64,000 nt of DNA, taken from the NCBI GenBank assembly GCA_032988165.1, contig JANTQF010000070.1, positions 1 through 64,000 on the forward strand, read 5' to 3'. Source of the DNA: Emmonsiellopsis sp. PD_33. Taxonomy: Eukaryota > Ascomycota > Eurotiomycetes > Onygenales > Ajellomycetaceae. A model generated the notes under the pieces. That model was not told the DNA's origin. It was given only the letters and a program-made list of their open reading frames with translations, and made no database searches. This document shows positions 47,546-59,700 of the stretch, in pieces. The translations under genes were made by a program, and so were the position numbers. Within the stretch, counting starts at the first letter, position 1, and each line of letters begins with the position of its first letter.

Positions 47546-50500
47546 ATGGATCCTTCAAAGCCTTCTAACATAGATCTAAAGCCTTCTGACACAAATTAGT
47601 TATTTCCACCTCTTGAAGGAGCTAACATCTAATAAGTCTCTATTCTAATACCTAAAATGATAATAACTTAGAAGGCATTTATTATGCAGCCCAGTAGAAA
47701 TGCAGGTAAAAGAGCACTGAGAAAGAAAAAAGCTGAGACAATAATTACTACTGAAGATGTTAAGTGAGCCTGTGATTTCCTTCTAAAAGAGATTTACTAC
47801 TTTAAGTTTAGACTTAAATGCACTGAATTTTACAGGGATCAAAAACTTGTAGCTGATTATTTAAAGAATTGTTCTAATATAGATACCCTTCATTCATTCT
47901 TCACAAAAAATCAATTATTATTTAAGGAGTATGTTGTACTGCATGGGAACAGCTGGATAACCCTACTAGAGTTAATAAAATAGGAGGTGAAAGACCCTAT
48001 AATGCCATCTCTGCTAAAGTTTTTTGAGTTAGTTCACATAACACCAGGTGTTGCATAGATCTTAGTCTCCTTAATAATGGAAATTAATCAGTAGATAGTT
48101 CAGAACTTATTTAATATTACTAAAATAAATATTATAGAATACTATGTATTTCTAACAATCATTAATGTCTATTTTTATGTGCTTAACCAGAATGAAGACC
48201 AGTTCTTTCATTACTATATATTAAATATCAAAGCTGGGACTATATTGCTAAACTTAAAGGATTTTCATAGGGTCTATATACTTTTACATTATTAGATTTA
48301 TGTTCATGTAGAATAAAAGCAAAATAAGTGACCAGTAACATCAAATAAAATACAAGTTCAAAACAACACAGTCAAGCTAGTAATATATGTTAATGAGCTC
48401 CTCCCCAAGGAACAGAATAACTCTGTGCAAGGACCCATTGAGGCTCTAAATAATACAGGTGATTTCAGTTTTAACTGGGATTTACCCTCTAATGATGAAG
48501 AGGGGGTTGATGATACAACTAATCCTCTTGAGATAATTAACTTATTATCTAAGAATAATAAGTTTAAGGAGAATGCACCCAAGATGAACCTATAAGTAAA
48601 ACTTGCACTAATAACACACCATTAAAAGTATAAGCTATATATATATGCAATTAAGCACACAATGACTGAGGGGGATTATTGGACAGAAGGCCTATTACCT
48701 CTGTAAAATTCAGATCAGAAAGTGTCAAACATCATTGAGACTATAATGAATAGTGCAATGAATAAGGAGGCAGTCAAGGCACTATATGCACATGATAAAG
48801 TTAATCACACAATAATAAGAGAGCTATCCCATGCCTCCCACAACATACTTATAGTTATCAATGCATTGATGATGTTAAGCATGGAAGAAGATTAAATATT
48901 AACTTTAAATATATTACAGTCTATAAAGCTGCATTCTCATTAGGTTAATGGTGTGGTAGTGATATTCAAAATGGAAAGTAAAAGTTTTCAAAAGGTTCAA
49001 AATGATAAGTCAGCTCTGTGCACTGGGATTCTAGTAGACACTATAGGTCTTAGAAAGATGTTGACCACATTGTCTTTCATTTTAAAAGCATAGGATGTTA
49101 GTGTTCTGAATGGTAAAGAGCTGGCCAGGCTGATTATTATAATAATCCCACTAGTTACTACTCAATCATAATGGAATAATTATAGTAGATTTTTTCTACA
49201 TTTATTATCTTTATAATTTATAGGATCATTTTACTATAGAAACAATCCAATGTTCTCTTTGCATTGCATCTCAGAGGTAGCAATGATAGAGGTACTAATA
49301 CATTCAGAAAAATCTTAGCTCTATAAGTATAAGGCTACCAACTTTGGTCAGACAGTGTTTGTCATATCACATTTTATATTCTGGAAGTATTTTATTGAGA
49401 TCAAGACAATAAAGAAGCAAGACATTGCAATGGACAATGATGAATTGAATGTCCTTCCTATGAATTTACATTTAAAATGAAAGAAAATGCATAAGGAATA
49501 GAAGGTTATTAATAATAAGTTCTTATTATCTACAGACAACAAGTTATTAACATCTAACTCTTTATTTATGAATAATAAGGACTTCTGCCCTATCACCTCT
49601 GAAACTAAAGATCTACTACTAATCAAAGAGATAACTATGTATGATAAGTATATTACTATATACCATTCAAAATTCCCAGGTTGTGTGTACAGAGTGATTA
49701 TTGATGAGGGATATTGCCTCTATCATCTATCCTCCAGAATTTCACACACAGTGAAGCTACTTGAGCTGGACTTTCTCTGGATGGTGTTGGCCACCTCACT
49801 GTTAAATAAGACTTATAATTTCTATGACTATACATATTTATTTTATCCAACTAACCTCTAAATGTATTATTTAGATCTTAAGAAGTTCCTTAAGTATCTA
49901 ACTATTAATAAGTTCTAATCAGCATCATCAGAGGAAGAGAAATTGAAACTATTTAATTCACTTTATATATGATGACTTTTAATTAACAGACATATAGAAT
50001 CTAACACTGCAGCTATTATTATTCTGAAGCTTTTGAAAATGATACTAATTTAAAGATTATAATAGACTGTAATTAATGATTGATGAATTGGGAAGGCTAT
50101 TCTCCTAAAACACATTAATGCTGTGATGCTTCAAATGAGCTCATAGGAGCAACTTAAGTATTATGCATTTCACCTCAAGCATATAAAACAACTATTAATA
50201 CTGAGTATACTCAATGATAGTATCAACATCCCCATACAGAATAGTATAAGAGTATGTGCTTTGCAGGTTATGTTGCTGTTTCCAAAAATCTCAGAGTTTC
50301 ATAAATGTATGGAGTTGAAGAAGATGAGAGTGGCTACTCTCAAAAACTTGACTTTTTAGCTAGATTTTAAACTATTATTCTTTCTATGTTATTATTATCT
50401 AGCTGATGCCTACCATCATGTCATTTCATTAACTTATTTTGACAGGCATATTAAGTTGATGTGCATGTCTCCTATTGCTTGTTATTTGACAAAAGTATTG

Positions 50501-51367
50501 TATGAAATGTGTGAGATTGGCAAGGAAAAGATGGCAGTATTTACCTATGAACTGAATGCTATATAGCTAGCATCCATGATATGCTCCAATTTTAGTATAG
50601 AGATGATGTAGTTGAGGAGGAGCATGATGCAGGAGAAATAAGATATAATCATCAATAACTTTAATAATGAGAAGTTGAGGAGAACTGAAGTTCTGATTAT
50701 AACTAATTGTGTGGGGAGATTTAGTGCTAATCTGCAGCTGAGTAGATGTCAGACAATGATTTTAATTGAGTTACTATATAATTTAAACACAATGTTTCAG
50801 ACTATGGCATGAATGCATTACCTGGGTCAGAAAAGAGATGTTTATATATAGGTACTAACTGTTAATCATACATTTCAATGATACTGATGTGCAAATTTTA
50901 TGAGAAAAGTAATCTCTAACATCTCTGTGCAGTTAGGTAGCCAGGTAGGCCAGGTAGATAAATTGGCAGAGAGAGCTATTAATTATTTGAATATTCTAAT
51001 AGAATAGAGGGAAGACCAGTTAGAATGAGGAGATCTAGCTACTTTAAATCTTAAGATATTCAATTTATTGATGTAGGGGAAAGAGCTCTACAAGAAAATT
51101 AGTAGAATATCAGTGCTGCTTGCATTAGGAGATATCCTCAAGAAGACTTGGAAATTACAGTATAGATGAAATGTTGTCCACAGACAACAACCTTGTGAGC
51201 CTGTAAATACTGTGATGGCAATAGTTGTCCAGAGAGAACCTTCTGATGAGAATATGAAGAATGTTATGAAGAATAAGATGAAGACTATGAAGTGTAAAGA
51301 GAAACTAAAAGATGAAATGGAGAATACTGCACAACTTATACATAATAAGGCTATAGTCTGTGAATAA
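47546..51367 (+). pseudogene. Repeat-associated SNF2-like helicase pseudogene
   Basis: Starting at ATG 47546 one frame gives protein-like sequence to about 51,365 (1,274 codons), interrupted only by scattered stops. Checkpoints at 48353, 49568, 49703 and 51353 all fall in the same frame. The SNF2/superfamily-2 signature is at 49,703 (IIDEGYCLYHLSSR, where DEGH/DEAH is expected) followed by FLWMVLATSLLNKTYNFYDY (S/T-A-T-P-x-x-N motif III). The C-terminal helicase half is recognisable near 50.80-50.99 kb (HYLGQKRDVYI, VLTVNHTF, NISVQLGSQVGQVDKLAERA). Such helicase-like genes occur repeatedly in fungal repeats and subtelomeres. The changed motif residues (H to Y, S to L, P to S) are C-to-T type changes. 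Non-functional here. Whether it was a cellular gene or cargo of a transposon is not determinable. Confidence 0.72.
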
Positions 51368-51610
51368 TAATATAATGATGAGATGGAAGACATTGTGGGT
51401 GATAATATACAGGTAAAGCTGCTACTGAGATGGAATGGGACAGAACAGGAAACTATCTCTATATATTTATCCTATAGATATTAATTCTGTCCCATCTCAT
51501 ATCAAAATGTGTGCTCTCATATCCCATCTTATAATCAAATTAAAATCTTATGTTCTGTCTTATTACATGAATGGTTCTCCCATGTCCCATCCTGTCCTAT
51601 CCTATAAATA

Positions 51611-51635
51611 GATGGGATGGGATGGGATGGGAAGG
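51611..51635. repeat. GATGG pentanucleotide microsatellite
   Basis: Four perfect GATGG units plus GAAGG. The preceding 180 bp contains several opposite-strand echoes (CCCATC at about 51,490, 51,525 and 51,585) and a potential long hairpin between GAGATGGAATGGGACAGAA (51,427) and TTCTGTCCCATCTCAT (51,486). Confidence 0.7.
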
Positions 51636-53256
51636 AAAATCCTAGATATAATAATAAATTATATATAGTTAGAAATCATCATGAAAAATTTCATATGAAT
51701 CATTATCATTTCTCATTACATTTTTTCTACTATATTAATTTTCCACTCATTATAATATCAAGTTAATACTCACTTCATATCATCATATCATCTCTACTAC
51801 ATATTTACTCCTCAGTATCTAGAGTCACTATAGGCTCTTAGGTTGCTCTTCATGCTTCTTGACTACATCCTCCTCAGACTTATCAACTACAGGCTCTGAA
51901 ATCTCATACTTTCTGGCCCCACACAGTACATCTCTCTCTACCACAGGCTCCATAACTCTATACTTCTTTAACATAGGCCCCTTAATTATAGACTTCACCA
52001 CACAGCCTTTCTCCTCATTCTTCAGAATTAAGATCAGATCTACCAGATTAAGCTCTATATCTCTATCTTCATCTTTCTTACTCATAGTATCCTCCTCCTT
52101 CTCACTATCAACTCAGTCCTTATTATTTAATGTATTTATATTAAAGTCATCTAACTCATATCTTACCACTCACATCTTCATATCATAATCTTTAGTCTTT
52201 ACTCCCTGCTTCTTATTCTCTCCCACAGCTACCTCCAGCTTCATACCTCCAAAGTATGGATAGCTCACTCCTCTCAAAATCAACAGAACAAGCTATATAT
52301 CATCAACTTAAAGGGTCTTCTTTCAGTAATGAGTTAGGTAGAGATTTACACCTAGAGTACTATCAGCATCATATCATTAATAGATCATTATATTATCTTA
52401 TTACCTACATTTAAAGAGCATTACTAGTATCTCCTCACTAATGAGGCACAGACAATTAATGGCCTCAGCCTGGACACAGTATTCATTACTCAGATTTTTC
52501 CTATCCATCTTGGGCAAATTCTGAATTATCTCCCTCACAAGCCAACTAAATAGCCCTATTCTTAAAACCAGGTACATACTTATCTATTAAAATATAATCT
52601 CCTTCTCTTCAACTAATCTAGCTGTTAGCAAACCATTAATATTATTCTGAATAGTATCTTATCTGATAGATCAGCTGATGGCTGCAACTCAAACTTAATA
52701 TCAGTATAGTTTCTAGCTCTACACTTATCATCTACTTCAAGTCATACCTTTCAATTATTAGCTTACTCCTTGTGATTCTCATAATACTTCTTCACTGTGA
52801 AGATCTCATTATGTTTCTTGCAGATTCCAGGGGAGCATTTATAGTTGATCAGGTAGTAGCTGAAAATAAACTCACATATTAGTCCATACATTAGTTTCTA
52901 GGGGAAGAAGGCTGGAGACACATACCTAGATATACTGCTAAATAGAGGTGATTAGAATGGAGGGGGAGTCAGAGATAAAGATTTTAGAGACTACAAAAGA
53001 GAAGAGAAGAGGAGAGAAAAATGAGGAGAGGAAGAGAAGGGGAAGAGGGGTAAATATAATGTGTTACTAATTGTGATCAAAATAATTTCTATTTTAGATA
53101 TTGTCAGGGAGAATAATCTAAACCTATTACTCAGATTCATTATTATATAAATATATCCTATAATTACTTTCATTAATTTCAGTACATTATCATTCTAACA
53201 TTCATTGCATCATATAAGAGACATTAACATTTAGAGTTACCATAGAACACACAATG
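51636..53256. other. AT-rich repeat DNA with small minus ORF
   Basis: A minus-strand frame at 51828-52085 (85 aa, MSKKDEDRDIELNLVDL) is very charged with imperfect internal repeats (YRVMEPVVERD / YEISEPVVDKS). Further upstream on that strand, KCSPGICKKHNEIFTVKKYYENH (about 52.85-52.77 kb) looks like a decayed zinc-binding segment. No family identified; likely remnants of a transposon. Confidence 0.4.
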
Positions 53257-53954
53257 TCCAGCCCTCAATCACTAATAAAAAAGTACTCACAATGCTCCAA
53301 GATCAAGCATACTAGGGAGATCAGGTATGCAAAGACCAGCAATGAGGCTATTATGGAGAAAGCCTAAGAAGCTAATTACAAGGCACACTTTAATGCAGTA
53401 AAGTGTCTGCAGGGATCAGTCAAATAATAACAAACTTTTATAACAGTTCTAACAGTAAAGATGCTAATACTAAACACAGGGAAATAGCATTACTAGCTGA
53501 TTAATCTGCCATGGAGAAGGTAGAGGCTGAGTATATTACCTAGAAGCATTTTGATCAAGAAAAGTCTTTAGAATATTATCAGGTCTAAATTGCAAAAAAA
53601 TACACACTTAAGGAGAAGGTAGAGAAAGAGGAGATTATACAGCAACTACATGTATTGCAATCTGAAACTAGTTTTAAAAAGAGAAGAGTTAGTTACTTCA
53701 ACTTATAATTATAATTATTGATTAATACTGACTGTCAACAGATTGATATCCTTCCTCCCTCTAATAATAAGATCATCAACATGGCCCTCTAATATTTCCA
53801 CACCTAGGCACAGGTGTTATTGGCCTCCCATGATGCAAAGATTCTCAAGCATGGAAAAGTGATGCTTATGGCTGCTGATACTAGTGAGAAAGCAGCTGCA
53901 AAGAAATTGAATAAGTTCTGGGAGACTTTGAATAAGAAAGATAGGAGGCCATTG

Positions 53955-54128
53955 TGTGATTCTGAAGGTGTCTGATTGTGTGAAAACTATGGAAAAGATC
54001 ATATGATTATATACAATGAGATAGGCAAAGCTGTAGTACAAAAAGGGGTGTAGTACATAGTAGCATCAGATGGCACAATAGGGCTACATATGATTATGTG
54101 AACTGGTCATATGATCCCAAAAACCACA
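53955..54128 (-). repeat. Left LTR (3' LTR of the element)
   Basis: 174 bp, begins TGTGATTC and ends ACCACA on the plus strand. Compared with the right LTR there are 12 differences, all transitions, and no indels. Confidence 0.95.
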
Positions 54129-54137
54129 TCCTCCCCC
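54129..54137 (-). promoter_or_regulatory. Polypurine tract
   Basis: GGGGGAGGA on the minus strand directly abuts the 3' LTR, the expected site of plus-strand priming for reverse transcription. Confidence 0.75.
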
Positions 54138-54683
54138 ATCAAACTCAACTTCACCCCAAAGGCAGTCACCTGAGGCAGAATTGCATGATTCACCAATCAC
54201 ACTAACCCAATTCAGTCACAACACTGAGCAACCAACCCCCCTTGCATAAAACAAAACATCACACCACCCCACCTCTTAAGAAAAACAACTTCTCAATCAC
54301 CCCTCTCTTAATCACCTCCCCTCTCACACAACACCCATTCTCACATCTCACAATCACATACATACTCATTAAACTCACCCCATATAAAGATGCCTGTCCC
54401 CACAAAGCACCAACTATCTACTAGCCTCACTGCAGGTCCATCTTCACAACACCAGTGAACTTGTGCAGGGTCCCACACCAGTCTCCCACATTCTCACAGT
54501 CCACCAGACATCCTGATCAGTATGTTGCCCCTCCCCCTGGCTCTAGGGTTCTATGACAAATATGAATGCCTGTCAGGTCCTGTGTTCACCTAAGTCATAC
54601 TCAAGGTGTGTTTCCCTCTCAATAATAGTGCCATCCTATAGTCCTGACTAGTTCATCAAGCCCATAAAATTAGTGACCTGAAC

Positions 54684-56330
54684 TTGCAGGACTCCACCAA
54701 TACAACCATTATCTACATGCTCCATGAGATTCATGATCAGCTCTCCAACCACAAGGGTGTCACTGAGTTGGACAACCTACACACAGTCACAGGCAAAGAT
54801 GTTGATTATGACTATGGAAGCCTCTTTTCTTTCCCCAATAATCCTAAAGAGAGTTTCCCAGGCAATATTGATCTTCATAAGTCACACAGTCCATCCTTTT
54901 CCTGGCAGCACCTTACTAACACCTGTTAGGCACAATCCTATAGGATCACCAGATCAAAGGAGCCCTAGAGGCAAACCTTGCTCCCCCTCATACAACCTGC
55001 AGCCACTTGCCTCAGTCCTAGGCCCCCCACCCTGAGTCTCCCCTCCTCCACTCTCACATGCTTCCAACTCCTCCAACCACAAAAACTCCCATTCCTGCTC
55101 ACATAACAACCACCCCTATCTACATGTTCCCCATCAGCAACTGACCTAATTATTACCTGCCTGAATGCCCAACTTCTCTGAACCTCCACCCTCTTCATGT
55201 TTCAACAAAAGACTGGAACCACCATATGTCATACAATACTCAATGCTTCTGCAGTCAGGCAATCACTGCCCCCACCTATCATCACTGGTATTTAGAGTGA
55301 GACAGGGACTTGCACAATTGCAAGAACAACAGCAAGTTTGTGGAGCATGGCATCCAGGCACATGAACTCCCCTTACCCAGCCACTCAGTCTGGAAGACAA
55401 TCCCCACACTCCTGAAGGCTAATAACTCACTGCCTTTTGAGAATGTCTTCTTTCACCTGCCCTCAAGCCCTGGTGAGTCTTTCAGTCTGGCCCCCATGCA
55501 CACCTTGTAATGGCTCCTGGATAATGGCCTCATCCTTCACTGAAAGCCAATCAAACTGTTGGGCCCAAATCACATGGCAATTCTTATTTACATGCACAGT
55601 AAGAAGGCAGATGCTCCTTGCACAAATTGGTGCAGGAAGGGCCTAGACCTGTTCTCACAGTGTATCATCCCTCTGCCCAGCACTGTGATATACTTCACCT
55701 GTGCCTGTTGCCTCTGAAATAGCCAGGCAAGCAAGTGCACTTTCTGTATGACCCCCCTCTTATGATGCTTGCCAATCATACTAACAAAGAATAGATGGCT
55801 ACAAGAAGGAGATTGAGGAGTGTCATTTCTTCAGCATGCATCCAGCTGCCCCTAATTTCATTGCCAAACACATGAACCTCCTTACAGACAATAAGGATTC
55901 CACAGTCACTGAGCCCTCAGAGACTGACAAGGGTCATTCACTCAATTCAGTGCCTAAGTCCCTAGTCTAAATCTTTCAGCTCAGAGTCAAGTCTGCCACA
56001 CACACCCCAGTCTGTTTGTCTGCACCATCTACCCCTGCCCCTGTTGTGGCCCACCACACCATCCCCAGCCCCCACACAATGGACCTGGGTTCACCCAAAG
56101 AAATCTACCACAAGTCCACCACCCCCCTGGCCTCCATGCTACCTCCCCTGATGTCCTTGCCCACCACTGTGATGCCCTCCTGCAGGACTTCACAGAACAA
56201 GTACATTGTCCTGTCCAAGTGCCTGCCTACCAACAATGCACAGGAGGTTGCTCACACCCTGACTGAGGTGGAGAGCATCATTCATGCACTCAAGTGTCAT
56301 TATGAGATTCTTAAGGCCTCTGAGCTTTAG
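54684..56330 (+). pseudogene. Antisense passenger gene of the retrotransposon
   Basis: Lies between pol and the 3' LTR on the opposite strand. An 81-codon frame (54684-54929, MQDSTNTTIIYMLHEIHDQL) is followed by a second long frame from about 55,290 (DRDLHNCKNNSKFVEHGIQA, then APCTNWCRKGLDLF and IYFTCACC, SKCTF; Cys-rich). It then joins a third frame (GYKKEIEECHFFSMHPAAPN) running to a TAG at 56328-56330 (tail with TLTEVESIIHALKCHYEIL, coiled-coil-like). The second and third join exactly if 55746-55794 is an intron (donor GTATGA, branch TACTAAC, acceptor TAG). Stops such as TGA/TAA interrupt it. The Cys-rich part may bind zinc; no named domain recognised. The true start and first introns are uncertain. 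Confidence 0.6.
55746..55794 (+). other. Spliceosomal intron in passenger gene
   Basis: 49 nt, GTATGA...TACTAAC...AATAG. Removal joins a phase-1 T at 55745 to AT at 55795, bringing the Cys-rich frame into the downstream frame. Because it lies antisense to the retroviral-type RNA it would not be spliced from the genomic transcript, which explains how it survives retrotransposition. Confidence 0.6.
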
Positions 56331-56718
56331 GCTCACACAGCCCTACTTCCCACCCAAAACAAAAAAAAAAAAATTTTTCTATGATTTCAAAATCCTTGTT
56401 CATTTTTCATGCATATAGTTAGATTTTTGGGGAATAGCCCTTACAGCCCCACAGTCTAAAAATATGAGACCATGTTTTCCAACTTCCCCTTCCTAACTCA
56501 TGCAACTTCTACTAACCATTTGAAAAGAACACCATGCCCATACAAAGGAAATTACAGGAACAAAATAATGATAAAAATGACTAGATTTGGTGGAGAGCAT
56601 ACATTTGCACATCTATCCCCTGCCCCACACAATTATACTGTCACACAACTCTACCAGTTCAAATCACTATGGTGAATGATCCTGAGAAGCTAACTTTACC
56701 TGACTCTCAGGCATCCCC

Positions 56719-59700
56719 TCAAGCTTCATCAGCTTGATCCAGCACATCTACTAATACTTCCAAAGATTCATCCTCTGTCAATTCCACAGACAAACTGACA
56801 TAGACAGTCAAATCCCTCTCTGGATCCTGTTTTCTGCAACCCAACCCATGTGCAAGTTGATTACATTTTTCTTTTTGTTTTTTCCAGCCTCCCCTCTGGC
56901 ACTGGCAGTGTCTGAGGATCATGCAGCTCATTATCATTTCATCACTTATCAGTTTGCATGGGCACCCTGCAGCTTCCAAGGCCTCCCATTCCTTTCATGT
57001 GATAGTTGAAAGTTCCAAGTAAGTAATGTCATCTGATTCATACACATCAATGATTTCTCTGACTTCCAAGGGCTTCTTAATTGTGATGCCCTTTTTCTTT
57101 AGTACAGATGAAATTGCCACAGACAACTATAATCCCTCAGGATTGTCCATTTCAGCCTCCACCAGTCACAAGCTGTTGATGAGATGTCATAGGACTCAGC
57201 CCCCTGATTCCTCAAGTGTGTATGTACCAAGCAGGTGAGCTTTTATCACCTAATACAGCCCAAACCACCTTGGCTGAAATTTTTCAGGCCCCTCATTTCA
57301 GATGAGGACCCATTGTCCTTCCTTGATGCTACTCTTCATCACAAGAGAATCCCTGATCCTTTTCAAATAGATTGCACAATTAAGCAGCAACTTATTTGCC
57401 TGAGCCCACACATTCATAATGACTTTTATCCTTGGCTCAGCATCATCTATCACTGAATCCTCCCCCACCAAATTAGATGCATCCTCTGGGATGCAAGGTT
57501 GCAGGCTGTACAAAAGGTAGAACAGCAAGCACTTCATGACTGAGTGTTGACAAACCTGCATTACAAAAAGCATTTGTGGAAGATACTCATCCCATAACCT
57601 CATTGATTTCCCCATGAGATATTTCATCAGCATCTGACCCAGGATCCCATTCAGTCTCTCCACCTTTCTGTTAGTATGTAGGTGGTAAGGCATTGTCATG
57701 CAGTGCTTTATCTGCAGTTGCACCATAAAGTGCCTGACACCCCCTCCCACTAGATTTGCCCCATTATCTGTCAGGATCTCTCATGGCATGCCATAGTTCA
57801 TATAAATGTCTTCATGCAAAAACCAGGTAACCATCTCCTCCATCACATCAGGAATAGCTTTCACCAGAGGCCAGCCAGTCACATAGTTGATAGCTGTGAT
57901 AATCCAGCAGTTCCCATTCAGCATGCAAGGAAGAATGCCAATGAGATTGATCCCCCAACATTCAAAAGACTAAATTGTATTACTAACCTGATGCCACACT
58001 TCCTCACACTCCAGCCCCAGCTTAGAGCCCCATGTCACCTGGCAGTTTGAACACTGCTTCACAAAATCTTGGACATCATTCTCCATGCCTGGCCAGTAGG
58101 CACACATTTGCAAGACACCTAGCAGGCCAGGGCTCTCAAGATGTCCAAACTCACAGTGTAATCAGACAACTAAGTCTCAGCAGAATGGAGGCTTAAAATA
58201 GGGAGCCTCAGTATAATTAAGGTCATGATACAGTACAACATCATCCTCCAATTTTCCCAGCTTCATGAGACCACATGTTTTCTCAATGACATGCACAAGC
58301 TTTAGGTCCTTCAGTTTTTCATTTGCACTAAGTCTTTTGAGTATAGCCTCATACCATTCTATTTTGTCTAAACCCTCAATGGCATTCAGGATGATCTCTC
58401 CTTGTGCAAGATTCACAGAACCCTCTCCCATGAAGTCAGATCTACAACTGATGGCATCAGGAATAACTGCTTCTATCCTCTTGTGATATTTAAGAAGGAT
58501 GTCATATTCTTAGAACTTAGATACCCATCATGCAAGATGCTTTGATGGATGTTTCATGATATAAAGGTACATGAGACTCTCATGATTTGTGACCACTGTC
58601 ATCTGCCAATTGTTTTCAATATATCAGTGCTATATGCACAGTGTGTATCATATCACAAGAAGTTCTTTCTCATGTACCAGATAGTTCAGTTCAGCACCCA
58701 AGAGCTTTCACCCATCATATACAACTGGGTGGAGTTTCCCATCCAGGCCTTCTTGCAACAGGGCACACCCAATCACCCACTCAGAGGTGTTGGTCTCAAT
58801 CATGAAAGCTTTTATCCAGTCCAGCTGTATGAGGACAGGCAAGGTTGTCATATATTTACACAGCCTGATGAAGGCTTCCTCACACAACACATTTCAAACT
58901 ATCAATTGAAATTTCTTCTTGCACAACAGCTCATCCATTTCCTTCAGCAGATCCAACAGAGGGGCTGCCAGAGCAGCAAACCCCTTCATGAAGCAATAAT
59001 AATATGATGTGAGGCCTAAGAACTGCCTGATATGATGGACATTCTGTGGCCTCAGCCAATTCAAAATCACTTCAATTTTCTTGGGTAAGAGTCTGATCTT
59101 CCCTCCCCTGATAATGTGGCCCACAAACTCCATTTCCTACATCCCAAATTGACATTTTGAGGGTTTTGCATAGAGCTCATGTGCCTTCAGCATCAAGAGA
59201 ACATACTTGACATGTTTAAGATGCTCTTCATATGAGTTGGAAAAGACCAGAATGTCATCTAAATATATCAGACACCAGTGGCTGTTCTCTTCTCACAGGA
59301 CAGTATTCATCATCATCTGAAATGTGGTGGGTGCATTTGTGAGACCCATTAGTAGCACAGTCCACTCAAATTTACCCCATTAAGTATTAAAGGCAGTCTT
59401 CAGAATAGATATCTCTCCCACACAAACTTGGTAGAAGCCAGACAAAAGGTTGATCTTCATGAGATATTTTGCATCACCCATAGTGTCAAGCTGCTATTGA
59501 ATTCACAGGAGGGGATAGCTGTTCTTTTCTGTGACCAAGTTGAGCACCTGATAGTTAATACACATGCACCATTTGCCATGGGGTTTCTTCACAAAAAGCA
59601 CCAGAAACCCCCACAGACTTAAGGAGGATCATATGAGGCCCTATTTCAGCAGTTCTTCAATCTGCTGTTGCTGTTCCTCCAAATGCACCTGTGAGAGAGG

